NCBI RefSeq assembly: GCF_036324505.1
Contig: NC_086360.1
Span: 16,653,293-16,717,292 of the forward strand
Source: Eleginops maclovinus
Taxonomy: Eukaryota > Chordata > Actinopteri > Perciformes > Eleginopidae
DNA: 64,000 nucleotides
Reading direction: 5' to 3'
The notes under the pieces are model-generated. The model saw only the letters and a program-made list of their open reading frames with translations. It did no database searches and was not told the DNA's origin. Positions 29,801 to 41,900 of the stretch are shown one piece after another (positions within the stretch are counted from its first letter, which is position 1; every line of letters begins with the position of its first letter). The position numbers and the translations under genes were made by a program.

Positions 29801-31486
29801 TACAAGAAGATATGATGCTTGATGCTAAGAAACCTGTGCACGCATATGCATAGGTCGAATAAGCATGAGAGACAGAGTGAGACATAAGAGGGGGGCTGCT
29901 GATCAAAACTATACAGCTTTAGTCAAACCAAATGACAATACTACGTATATTTCTGTACATCCTCATTTATTTACTTTTACTTCAAGTATTTTACAAAGAC
30001 TCACTTGATGTTGCAAAGCTTAGTATCACTTTAATGATGTGTTAAAAAGAGGACAAAGCAGTATTGAAAACAAAACACCAGATTAAAAATGCCTTAGTCG
30101 GAACTAATAGCTGACTTATACTGAGCATCAGAAATGGTCATTAAAAGCACAGTTACAGCTTTATAAAGGCTGGAAAGGGGCGGCAGTGTTGGCAGAACAA
30201 TACAGCTGAATGTATGAAATCACACAGATGCTAAACGATAAGAAGAACTTCAAGTACAAATAGTCAGACACACACACAGACTAGTTGTTCTACTCATTAA
30301 AAGCTGTTTCCATGGCATTGAGAGCCGTGGCATTGTTCCTGTTCATAAAAAATCATGCAATTAAACCAAGAACTTCTTGCAAACTATCTGGAAATGACTT
30401 TAGAGAAACAAAACCCTCAATAACAAATACATCACTTTAAAATGGTCGCTGTAATAAATGATGTGCTTGTATTCAGAAAACATAATTGATAAGAGGAAAA
30501 AAACAAATTGGCCCCATGGGGACATTTGAAATTATTTTCTAATCATAGAGGTTTATAGGATACATCATTGCTGTGGGCTAAGGCAAGATAAATGCCACAA
30601 TATACACAGTAATGTAGTATTCAGTCAGAAATGGGATCTACAGTGAATTAAAACAGTAGCATTGGCATGGAAGAAAGTGTTTAAAGTCCTGAATGATACA
30701 GCAACAGTTTTACGATGTTAAATGAAAGGAAACTACAAGGCTTTGAATACTTAAGAGCGTGCACATGTCACTATGTCTGCAGGTGTAACTTGTCTAACTT
30801 GTGAGATTTTCCCAAACATCATTAGCTTCTTTCTGAAGAGAAAGATATGCCCTTCATTATATCATGTTGCGTTGCAGAAGGAGAGATCATTACAGTTGAG
30901 TTGTATCCTGCCAGGATTAAAACATTACATATTTTGACACAAGAGGGTGATAACTCTAATTAAAACGTTCACAGCACAAAATGCTATAAGTGAAAAATAG
31001 ATATGTGTTCAGTGCAACAGAAAAAGGAGTTCTTACATAAAAAATGAATTAATACAACGAACAAGTACAAACTTGAAGTAAAGTGACCTGATTTGTGAAT
31101 CATGATCCTTAATATGACTCGGGACCTTTCTGAAGAGACATGAGTGTTTGGGGGTTCTCAGCATGAGAGCTCATTATTTTCAGGCTGAGAAGGTTTACTA
31201 CAGAAGATGTTTTTATCTATTTTTCCCCCAGTTGTTTTTTACCAGTTATTAAAGAGAAAAGAAGAAAGAGAAAAAAATATCTAACAAAACTAAAAGTAAA
31301 AATGCAGTAGCAAGCGACTAAACCCAATGGATTCATACTTCTATGATGGTGAGGATGGAGGTTTTAAATAATCTTTAGTTTTGTACTTGATTAATTACTT
31401 AATGTTGCTTCTTTGAGAGTTTTTTATATTGATTATAATTTGCTAATGTAGGCTGACCTGTTGAGCCATGTAATCTATTTACTTCT
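26882..31486. other. Non-coding DNA, one exon-like stretch
   Basis: Mostly AT-rich unique sequence without recognised repeats. The only exon-like piece is near 29704-29852. There, a pyrimidine-rich CTACTTCCTCTTTCAG acceptor is followed by about 48 open codons (FFPDGLPVLPWRPFITV...) to a stop. The peptide matches nothing I know and no donor is visible, so I do not call it a gene. Confidence 0.45.
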
Positions 31487-31573
31487 GGGGTGCCCAGGTA
31501 GCTCACTTGCTAGAGCATGCCCCATGTCCCGAGGCTGATTCTACTCAGCTCAGAGCCTAACGCTAATCTGGCG
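31487..31573 (+). mobile_element. tRNA-derived SINE head, partial
   Basis: Begins GGGGTGCCCAGGTAGCTCACTTGCTAGAGCATGCCCCATGT, with a clear tRNA-like A box (TAGCTCACTTGC), then GAGGCTGATTC. It follows the same consensus as the minus-strand copy at 25587-25713, but the B box and 3' part are lost or diverged. It is not a functional tRNA: no cloverleaf or TpsiC arm can be drawn. Confidence 0.5.
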
Positions 31574-32607
31574 ATATGATATCATGACACATTTTTCAAC
31601 ATTATTCAAAAGCTGCCACTTTAGTAACACGTTGCCTTACACATAGGACATGTACCTGAGGTACCAATTACCAACCTTGTCTGGAAAATATGTGCGTAGG
31701 TGTGGGTACATTGCAATTAATAAATCAAAGTAACAGACGACGGCGAGAGATATATATATCCAGTCGTTAATGTAAAGATTTAAATTTCTATGGTGGCTAC
31801 AATGTAACATCCAGATGACCTGTTTCCTCTAACTAGCAATTAGAAGGGCCGTTTTCTCTCTTCAGACTGACAGGTCGCTCTGTAAAGTGCCCCCAGATGC
31901 TGAACTATCAAATCTTTAATGGAGGAAGAATATAATTTCCATTTTCCAACATCTGTTTACAGCTAAAGACATAAGTAGGAGATACCTCAGGGGACCAGCT
32001 AGTTGGAAATATTACTATTACTGCTTTTTTTTCGCTATTAAAAAAGAAGGAAGAGAAACAGATCGAAGGTTTACAAATTGAATTATTTTTCAGCTTTAAA
32101 TGATGATCCCCCATTGTGTTAAACAGACTTGGAGATTGTGCAAGACGTCTCATGAAAAAAATACACGTTTTGCAGATTTAAGCAAAAATACACATGGTAT
32201 AAAACCACATTTTATTAGAGTAAACAGAACAGCTGTGCCTGATATTCACTGATTGCAGCCGAAGACATGCAAATAGTTGGCTTCTTTTCCAAGTCAACTA
32301 TTCACTTTTTTACCTTTCACTATAATACTTTTTAATCAGCAGTGGCTGACTGAACAGCTCAATGAAAATCAGCAACACAATACAGATATTATGAATTGTT
32401 GGACCAAGTGTAGTGTATTAAACTTCTTTGGGAACTAAATATTTAAGACAGTGTGTTAATCCACGATCCATGAAAGTAATTGAATGTCTTCTCTCCAGGA
32501 CAACAGGCCCCTGGATTACCTCATCTGAATATTTTCTTCCATTAAGTTGTCCAAAGAAAAACTCATGGATAACAATGCATAGCCGATGGACCACAACAAC
32601 TACATAT
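31574..32607. other. Non-coding unique DNA
   Basis: No feature recognised beyond a short (TA)4 run near 31750. Confidence 0.5.
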
Positions 32608-32612
32608 CAAAT

Positions 32613-32803
32613 AGTGGCAGTAGGGTGTGGTTAAAGCGCTGGCTGCTGGAGTGATGGGAGTGGCTGGCCGGAGACCAGACAGCTGATCAGAATCAGGTGA
32701 TAAGTCACTTAATAAAAGCAAGCTGGTAACTTGGTTCTGGTCTCCAGTCGGGCCGCTCCCATCACTACAGCAGCTGGCGCTTTAACCACACCCCGCTGCC
32801 ACA
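32613..32803. mobile_element. Foldback MITE, about 191 bp
   Basis: Two arms of about 60-70 bp are near-perfect inverted repeats. The left arm has GTGGCAGTAGGGTGTGGTT, AAAGCGCTGGCTGCTGGAG, TGATGGGAGTGGC and GGAGACCAGA. The right arm, reverse-complemented, reads GTGGCAGCGGGGTGTGGTT, AAAGCGCCAGCTGCTGTAG, TGATGGGAGCGGC and GGAGACCAGA. The loop (about 32684-32740) has TCACTTAATAAAAGCAAGC. CAAAT occurs on both flanks (32608-32612 and 32804-32808), a likely 5-bp target duplication. No coding capacity. The superfamily is not assigned. Confidence 0.75.
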
Positions 32804-32808
32804 CAAAT

Positions 32809-35800
32809 GTTTATCATCTCCTCAATTCTCTTTGAGCATTTGTCAGTTTGTAAAAAGTTAGCTAAATCCTTAACTTCACCCTTTAATCAGTAGGTGGCAA
32901 GCAAGACACGGACAATTTGTCAGAAAATATTCCCATAATTGTGAGTCCTTAAATCCATAGGGCTAGTGTACATCAAACTATAGCAGCTTCCAAATGACTG
33001 TTTTGATATTTAGGTGGTGAGAGCTCTGCTGTTTTTGTTTTTATCTGTGATTATTTCTAGTTCATTTAATTTGCCATTATTGATTGTCACATCCTTTGTA
33101 GAGGAGTAAGAACTGCCGTCTACTATGAAGGTACAGTCAAACCCTTAGTCCATTAGGGTCATCAACAGTCATTCAAAAGGACGTGACTGACAAGGTTATT
33201 ATTCCACCAGAGAGGAAGAGAGAGACAGATAGCGAGAAAGAGACTGTGAAAAGCAGAAAAAGAAACAAGCAAAGAAACAGACAGATGGATACTTCCCACA
33301 CAGTGTATGCTCAGGAAACGTTATGTGTGATTCTCTCACAGAAGTGCCTGACCTTGGCATGACACCAGATGAAAGAGACAAATGGCGGGTGAGACATACT
33401 CTTACAAGATGTGTCTCATGAGTTGATTATAGTGTTTCCTATTTAACTCTGGATCAATGATCCCTTATATTCTTTCCACCAATCATGGAAATGAGTCATA
33501 TGACACAGACGTACTGTGTTGCTTTGTTGGCTGATGATACTTATGTATTTGGCCATTCATCGCTGTTTATGAATCATAACTGCGGTGACCCTCAGTTTAG
33601 CATATTATATACTTAAAGGATTATACAATACAGGGAGAAAAGCAGTGTTTCACTCACCACTCTGAACCTCTGACGACACCCAACAGTGATGTGCTCCTGG
33701 GGAGAAGGCAGACAAGAACTTTTTATAGCTTGATGAGTGGGCAAGAATATTCACTGTGAGTTTCAATAGACTAATCTTCACTCCCTTTCACACATCTTAA
33801 TTAACAAAGGTGGTGAGGGAGTAAAATTAACTGGAAGGCAAGCATGAAATGAAAAGGAAATCAAAAGGTACAACACAACGCATTGCCACCGCTGGCTGTG
33901 CTGTTTAAAATGTCAGATTGGAAAAATACTTCCTCTATCAACCAGATCACTGTGGTGATGGAAAAAAAAGGGGTCTAGCTAGGGAGTAAGGTATAGCTGT
34001 TACGTTGGATGCACAAACACTGTGAGATACAATCACACAGCTAGACGTTGGAATCTCTCAAGTATAACAACTTTGAGAAGATCCACCTGTGTGGACTTGG
34101 GCTGGAATGAAAACCTGCAGTCTCAGAAAAAAAAAAAAATACGCTGTGAAGGATTTGCCCTGTTTTGGTGAGACATGTTAGTTAGAAAGCACTGAACCCA
34201 AACTAGGTGTTTACACTTATCACAATGGCGACAGACACAAACTAGTTGTGTGGCCACCAGTGCCTTTATTGAAGATACAGTGGGGATGACAGTGGGACTG
34301 GAGCCCAGTATAGAGGATGCCAGCCCTACCAGTTTGCCTGCACCTGTCAATGTCAACAAGCTAAGTATGTGAAACTCAAAACTAGAGATGCTCTAATCAA
34401 TCGGCTGTTGATTGAAACTGTTGACAAATATGCTGCAATTTGCCATTTCTTAACCGTAATCACAAGATTTGCATAAATGCGACTCAGTTTGTTAATTGCC
34501 AAACACTAAATCTACCTGAACCATAAATACAATATTTTTCTAAGATGAAACAGATCATAGTTGAAATGTACAGTTACTTTGGAAAGCAAAAACTGGACAT
34601 AGGATAAAAGAAAACATTGTGTTTACCATATTTTTGGGTTCAAAGCATTGCTCAGTGTTATTTTTGTCTGACGATATAGTTGCATCATTAGTAGATGACT
34701 GCGGCTACAAAACCTTGTAGTCAACAAGAGGAGGAAGTAGACTGCAGAAGCAGACTGGATGTGAGCCAATTTCCCAAATCTGTATAAAATCTATATGTGA
34801 TAAACAGGAACGTACCTGAAAGGTAATGCATAAGCGTATGTGCCTGACTTTGATTATTATTATTTCTTTATGTTGTGGCTTTGTATAACAATATAGGTTT
34901 AACTAGGACATTGTAGGCATGCAACATGGCTAGACCTACTGTAGCTACATAACAAAAAAAGCAATAGGGGGCAGTTATTTCAGCTGAGCATGTCAAACTG
35001 CCTGTCAGCCGTTGGCCTTCAGTGGGATTATGCACTCTGTCCTCGCTCAATGACAGAAGATGCAAATATACTATATCACTGAGCCAAGCTAGAGACCACC
35101 CTGGAGACACACACAAACTCAGTGTGTGTGTTTGAGAGAGGCTGACAGCAAGAACAAGAGTACAGAATAGTGAAAAGTTTAAAGAGAAAGACAAACTGAG
35201 GTCAGGAGGTAGTGAAGGAGAGGAGGGAGAAATAGGCAGTACAAAGAGAAAGGAAGTATTTATGTCTGAATTCATTTTTTTTTTGCACGTATGAAAATGT
35301 GCATCCTAACAAATCAACTGGTATTAAGCTAATCTGAGAAATGTTGACTTAGCTCTGTGAAAGTGTGCTTGGATGGAACTTGTGTGTGTTTGTCATACTC
35401 GTTTGACGAGAAGAAAGTAAGTCATGAAGCAAACCCTGAGGGCATGTAGACGCCTTTTGGATATGTCAGCCTAATCTAAATCAGAAGAACTTCAAAGCAT
35501 GTGCTGTTTGTCTTGGGAGAGGTTTGTAAAGATATTTAGATTATATAACGTTTCATTTACAAAACTGTGTCACTTTGCCCTCTGGAAAGTATCAATTAAC
35601 TTCACCAGCCTAAAATAACCCTACACCCCCCCCCAAAAATCTTGTATTGAATCACGATGATAGCTGTCTGCATAACACTGAAATAAGTCACATAACATAC
35701 TATATCATAGCATCAGTATGGACTTTTTATTTTATTTAAATATCTTGTTTCAATGCTACACTGAATGAAACCTACTTTTTATTATTTTATTTATTTAAAA

Positions 35801-36134
35801 CTATTTCTTTTTTATTGATATTTAGCGATCGCCTTTGACCTCCGAATCATTGTGTTCCAATAAATGTTTTCTTTTAATACATTTTTAATTTTCTAATTCT
35901 CTATTCAAATACTTTTGAATAATATAATAATTGTTTGGTTATATGTTGTGACAAAAACATGGTTATAACATCTGCCATGTTTATGAAGTTATAGCATCTG
36001 CCATGTTTATGCGTACATTTAGAAAGAAAAGTCCTCAGACTTCGTTACAGGATATCTTCTACAGGAGACGGTGATGCACAATGCACAGGCACTACATGTG
36101 TACTACACAATCACAGCAAATGTAACCACATATA
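32809..36134. other. Non-coding unique DNA
   Basis: No exon or mobile-element end recognised. Small features: a 13-A run near 34127-34139, a 10-C run near 35625, and a very AT-rich zone at 35700-35960. A 26-bp unit (GTTATAACATCTGCCATGTT and six more bases) is tandemly duplicated at 35962-36013. Confidence 0.5.
35962..36013. repeat. Two-copy 26-bp tandem repeat
   Basis: GTTATAACATCTGCCATG... at 35962 and GTTATAGCATCTGCCATG... at 35988 are adjacent copies with about three differences. It is a recent local duplication. Confidence 0.8.
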
Positions 36135-36360
36135 CAGCACATCAGCGGTTCCCAAACTTTTTTTTGCGGCGCACCCCCTTCTACATCCCAACCGGGTTGA
36201 CGCACCCCCCCAAAAAAACGCAACAAAGTTTTGTTTTATCGCCATATAAATAACTTTGTCATGAGGCGTTCCACTTGACAGTTTCCCTGATTTCAGCCAG
36301 TTAATCATATTTGAAAGAATGAATGAAACGAGTTGGCGCGCATATATCCTAGGCTACAGT

Positions 36361-36401
36361 GAAACGTAGAAGAAGACAGCCGCTGTCTTCTTCTACGTTT
36401 C
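36361..36401. repeat. 41-bp near-perfect palindrome
   Basis: A 20-base arm (GAAACGTAGAAGAAGACAGC) is followed by one base, C, and then its exact reverse complement. The palindrome lies inside the hAT element and would extrude as a cruciform or form a tight hairpin in RNA. Confidence 0.9.
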
Positions 36402-36563
36402 TATCAAAAACTAATAAATTATAGTTTTTTGATTTAAAATAAAAGGGATTAAAAAGGAAATGTTTATTGTTCCTGTTTTTTATTGTAGCCTATGGAAAAA
36501 TCCAACATAAAAAACAACATTGTGCAATATTTTTACACCAGACCACCATTACATGTTTCATAT

Positions 36564-36582
36564 CGCACACCCCCTGGTGGCA
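36564..36582 (-). promoter_or_regulatory. CTCF-like motif inside hAT element
   Basis: On the minus strand the sequence reads TGCCACCAGGGGGTGTGCG. The vertebrate CTCF core is close to CCACNAGGGGGCGC; here the core differs mainly at the C of GGC (T). Occupancy cannot be judged from sequence alone. Confidence 0.35.
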
Positions 36583-36731
36583 GCTCGCGCACCCCCCACA
36601 CTTTGGGAATCCCTGCAGTACATAATAAAGTACAAGAGTGCATATTACACACGCATTTAGGGCAATAGTTGCACTTACAGCTTACACCAAGTGTTATTTC
36701 ATCTTGATACCGTCATTGTCAAAGACATTCA

Positions 36732-36866
<135 letters not shown>

Positions 36867-38692
36867 TTCTTTTTGCCAAATGCCCTTCAATCTGCAGTTG
36901 TTTAACTCTGCAAGTGGTCTTGACAGCAATCAACAGAATATAAAGCTTTGTGTTAGCGTGTCTGTTTGTGTTCAAGTAGAATTGCTCCTTTGTGTGTCGT
37001 TTAAAGCATTTCTTGGAACACCATTTTGCGGATGAATGATTGCTAGAACTTTTGCAAAAACAAAAAGTTCAAATATCTTTTAATTTCAGTTTGACGAGTA
37101 GCACAGACACACAAACATATCTTTCAAAAAAACACCAACAGTGATCATTCAGCGTCATTAAGGGACTTCTTTGAAATGCAGGCAGTGAGTGTCACTCACA
37201 TTTACACGTTCTGAAGAATGAGTCAACAAACACAGAAACACTTGGTGTACTAACAGTTATACACCACCTGCATTGCTCAAACAACATAGGCAACAGTGAA
37301 ACACACACACATAGTATACGACAAATGTTGTTCTGTTTGCCTTAGATTGTGCCCATAATTGTGCGAGTCCCGTTCTTAAAATGTCATTGTGTGTCTACAT
37401 ATGTGTGTCAAATTTTCGTTCTACCACATTCTCATGTGTTTACTCGAGATCAAATGTGAGCGGTTTCTTAGCACGCAATGTCTTTTTGGGATGAGACAGC
37501 AATTTATCGTACTGAATCGCACCCCCTGATGGTGTCCGACCTCAAGCACAAAGAATAGAGAGAAAGGAGAGAGGCAGGCGGGCAGTTTGAGTCTCATGGG
37601 CACCTCTCCGTGGGCGGTCCCCATGCCTGCACCCTGGCTGATAACGAAGGATGAAAAGAAAAGAGGGAATTTAGGAGAAAGGCAGGGGGCGAAGAGAGAG
37701 GGACAGTCAACCACACATGTATAGTGGCGGCAATACCGAACAACACCGTTTAGCCATTACCGCTTATTCTCACATTGCACCTGCACTTTTTCCTACTGTA
37801 TATACTTTTCATTTCCGATGTTCTTGCCACAATTTGCCACAGTCTTTGACACATTCAAGGCTATACAACTCATCTTTCACAGCATTAATGAACTCTGCAA
37901 TATGATAAGCATTGAAAGTAATGTTAATCGGGTTGCAAAGTCCAGCTGAAGGATTTTCTTGGAGACCAGGTATGAAAAATAGATTTTTCCAGAAGCTGAT
38001 TTCTAAGTAGCTTGTGTTGATATCTAATGACGCGTTCACACTGGACCCGATGCAAATGTATATGATATTGGTTTGTAAAAAACATAAATAAATGCTTCGA
38101 CAAGTTTGCAGGCAAGACGGCAGGCAAAACACTTTCAAAATGTGTGTCTTCTGAATGGAGATCGGATCGATCAGGCTAAGCTAAAGTTTTAGCTGCTCCG
38201 TCCACACTCACAACGTCATACAGACATAAATAAAGCAGCGACAGTATTCGCCATGCCATAGACAGTCTGTGGTTTGTACATGTATAACTCTTCTCTGATC
38301 TGGAATAATCATACTGTAACTCAAGTTGACCTAGACATATTCAAAGGCACCAAGAAACTCCAACAGCTTGGCCTTGAAATGTATTACATGTATGTATTTT
38401 TCTAACCCAGTTATATTCACAATGAGATGACATTTGTATATCAGTATTGTTGTGTCAAGTATAGTTCTGGTATTAAGGATTGGGAAACTTGGTAATGGCA
38501 TAAAAGTCATGTTTTGGTATTTATAAAACATTAGCCCCCACATTGTATATTATACAGAGGAAAATATCAAATATTAACAATCATCATAATAATCAAATAA
38601 ATCAATGTACCCATGCCAAATAATATCTGGAATCATCCTCTACACGGTTCTGGTTAGTTGCTCTATAATCCCTCCTGTTTCCCTTTGGGAAA

Positions 38693-38693
<1 letters not shown>
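36867..38693. other. Non-coding DNA with weak motifs
   Basis: No gene. A second CTCF-like match (minus strand CACCATCAGGGGGTGCGA) lies at 37517-37534. A more GC-rich patch at 37555-37710 is purine-biased. The stretch 38028-38275 (GACGCGTTCACACTGGACCCG, later GGCTAAGCTAAAG) has the feel of an old DNA-transposon copy, but I could not define its ends. Confidence 0.45.

Positions 38694-38778
<85 letters not shown>
38694..38778. repeat. (TG)n microsatellite, 85 bp
   Basis: An uninterrupted TG tract, followed by TTTCTCTCTCC. Confidence 0.96.
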
Positions 38779-38780
<2 letters not shown>

Positions 38781-38952
38781 CTCTCTCCTCCATATTAGTC
38801 AGGTCAACAGGAAGGCATTACATATTCATGAAATTACCAAATTATGAAAATGGAACATGAGTCAATGCAGGGATGAAAGAAAGCCAGTCTTCCATGCCTT
38901 CAAAGCTCCCATCTGAGCTATAGTTATAATCTGAACGCATGGTGGGGCTCGG

Positions 38953-38954
<2 letters not shown>

Positions 38955-38992
<38 letters not shown>
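38955..38992. repeat. (GT)19 microsatellite
   Basis: A pure GT tract of 38 bp, less than 200 bp from the previous one. Confidence 0.95.
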
Positions 38993-38994
<2 letters not shown>

Positions 38995-41900
38995 CATACT
39001 GGATGTGAGAAAAGAGGGCGGACAGAGAGAGAGAGATAAGGGCTGACCTTCAGTGAATCACGTCCCTCTCTGGATGGACTTGTAGAAAAGCATCATGTTT
39101 GGCAACTGTTGTTACAGAGGCGAAAAACAAAGACGACAGAAAAGAAGTGCAGGAAAAAGGCAGAGACCTGGAGTATAACGCACAGTCATGACAAAAAAGG
39201 AAAAGGAATATAATAGTTAAAGAAACCAAAATGTATTACATAAAGAGATAAAATAAGAACAGGATAGAAAATTTGGGTTGGGAGGGGGCTCAACTATCTA
39301 AGAACATCCCCGGAGTTGGCATAAACACCAAGGCTTGGCACACTCCAGTGAGGGCCCACAAAATGTGTGCGTATAAAGTTCTGCCTTGTGAATCAACAGG
39401 ATAGTAAGCTTCATATTACTTTTTTGGCCCCAAAAACAAAGAGTATTTAGTCATTAGAAGTGGCCTTCATTACCATATATTAGCTAGTTATTCATCCAGC
39501 ACTATCCCAAACTACAAAGCTTGCCACCTCTCTTTGTGGTGTTAATTTATGTATGCTTTTTTTTCCTTTTTCTCCGATCAAAAATCAATGAATCCAACCT
39601 GTTTTGCCTTAGATTGTCATATGTCAGTGAAACGTTTGGCAGATTATTGTCTGGACCTCCTTAGGGAAGAGACAGTGAGACAGAATGACAGCTGTAGACC
39701 AACAGACAACACAATAATGGGATTGCCATGAGCATGAGTAGAGGATATCTTCTATGATGTAAAACGGCTCACACAATAAGCAGATATATGTGCAAAAGGA
39801 TGGCAATAATAGCTGAAGAGGAGTAGCAGTGATGGTTTGTGTGTTTATGAATACATAGGCTTTTAACTCTATGCATATTTATTTGAGTTTACAGCAAGCA
39901 AGGTCAAACAAACCTTGGCCTGAGGTCTCGTAGTTTATACATTTCCGAACGTCCTCAGCACTTCTAAAAATCAGATGTTTGTTGGTCAATTTGCCAATTA
40001 TACTTTAGATTTGTAAAGGTCAAAGTATAGACAGTATCTGAAAACTTTACCACATAAAATGAATCATGCCAGGTACAAATTTGTCAATAAGTCTTGATTT
40101 TGTTTTTTTTCAAGAAATGTATTTCCACTGTGACAGAGTTTTCATGTAAACATCTATTTCACATTTCTCTGCAGTTTAGTTTTACCCAGTTCAGAATGAA
40201 GGTGTTTCTGTCATTCAGAAGTGAATACCACCCCATAGAGTCACTTCGCTGCACCCGCTATGGTTATAAATCAAACATGACGCTCTTTAAATAGGGAAAT
40301 TAATTATTTACACTTCAAGCCAAAATACCTTGAACAGGAAAGAAAAAATACTGACACATAATAAGTCATTTCCAGGCCTGAGAGGCTGGCCCCTCTATTA
40401 CCATAGTCTAGATTTATAATGCTCTCATAAGCGTCGAGCCAGCGATGGAGAGACTTTGGTCAGGCAGTTCTGTGCTTGCTCCTTTATTGCACCTGCTGTC
40501 AGATCTAGTGACTGAGGGAATTTGCCAGAGTATACTACGGCCATAATACCATTACCTCTACTTTTGAACAGGAAGTGTTGCAAATATGCAAGACATTTTT
40601 CGCAACATCCCAAGGCTTAGATGTTTAACAACATTTACAGCTTAAACAAGATGTTACCTAGCAACAACGAGGAGGGAGAAAAACTGTGACGCGGTGACTA
40701 AACAACTTGCACCAAAAAGTGTTGACAATATGTTTTAGATGAGCACTGGGTCTCTTCAGAAATAGAAACCAGATATTTACCCTAAGAAATGCTGATTGAA
40801 TTTCACAATTTACATATATAACTTAAAACTGTGGAAGGGCAACCATGTTGACTTTGCATGTGATATGATTTAAAATGTGCTGTTCTCTAGCCAAGTGTTT
40901 TCCAGCTGCCAGAAATTGGAGGAAACAGAAAAACATACTTATGCCTAATTAAAAATGCAATGTGTTCGACCTTCATGCTATTCTTAAAGAAACCAAATAA
41001 TTGGAATTTCTCAGGACTGTCAGAGTAACCTTTAATTCATCATGTAGTGAAAAGGAGGCGTGCAGTAAGAGCATTACTTCTCTGCAGAGTTTAGCCTCTG
41101 CAGCCATTTCAAAATTCTCAAGGCCAATTCTTGAGAGTTTTGACATTAACACGTTTTACTGTGTAAATGTAGTTAGTTTATGACTTCCAAAGCAAGTTTT
41201 TCCTTTAATAAATAAGTGGGTCGGAGTGGAAGTGCTGTCAATATGATGCTAAGCATTCCAATGAAACGGCATGGGTATTTTGTACAAGGCTACCACCAAG
41301 AACAGAGTGCATCGCTCTGTAGGCAAACAAGGGTCTACCAGGGCCAAATTTATTCATGTCTTATCTGCTCCCATCTGGAGAATTTGTTTTTGAGACATTC
41401 AAATATTCAGGCAGATCTCCAGACTGGGACAAAAATGATCATGAATAAGCGTTACATTTCATATGGTTGCATACACTTCTAGGTACACTTCTTTATCTTT
41501 ACATATAAAAATACATAATACATTATTTCTTATCTTATTTCTTATTATTAATCTGAAATTGAATCTTTTTTTAAGCTGTTACTTCAGCTGTCAGATAAAT
41601 GTAGAAATGTTAAATACATTTACAATTAATTACATTTTAGAATTAGACATATGTTGTTCCAAGTAATAATTATCACAACATAATTATTGGTCTTGTATTT
41701 CTCTTTCAAAAACCATTGTCAAAACAAAACACAGTTTCAAATACTGCTGAAAACACCATTGATTATCAAGATGGTAAAAGTTATCCAAAAGTCTTTTTAA
41801 GTCTTCTCTCAGTCACAAATCCAACCCTAACCCTAAAAGTGATTGAATCAACATTGGTATTAGTGGACGAAATGTCATTCCCTTTTTATGTATAGCATTG

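Larger units (their letters stand above)
36143..36615. mobile_element. 473-bp hAT element with 8-bp target duplication
   Basis: The left end reads CAGCGGTTCCCAAACTTTTT and the right end, reverse-complemented, CAGGGATTCCCAAAGTGTGG, the classic hAT form (CAGNGGTTCCCAAA). The flanking octamers are CAGCACAT (36135-36142) and CAGTACAT (36616-36623), an 8-bp duplication with one C/T difference. Behind each end is a matching GCGCACCCCC-type block. The interior has no transposase but holds a 41-bp palindrome (36361-36401) and a CTCF-like motif near the right end. It is a non-autonomous hAT copy. Confidence 0.85.

Noticed and set aside
31487..31573. Possible tRNA gene
   Set aside because: Only the A-box half is tRNA-like; no acceptor stem or TpsiC arm can be drawn. 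It fits a SINE head better.
41825..41836. Second interstitial telomere site (two CCCTAA units)
   Set aside because: Two units are expected by chance in a window of this size.
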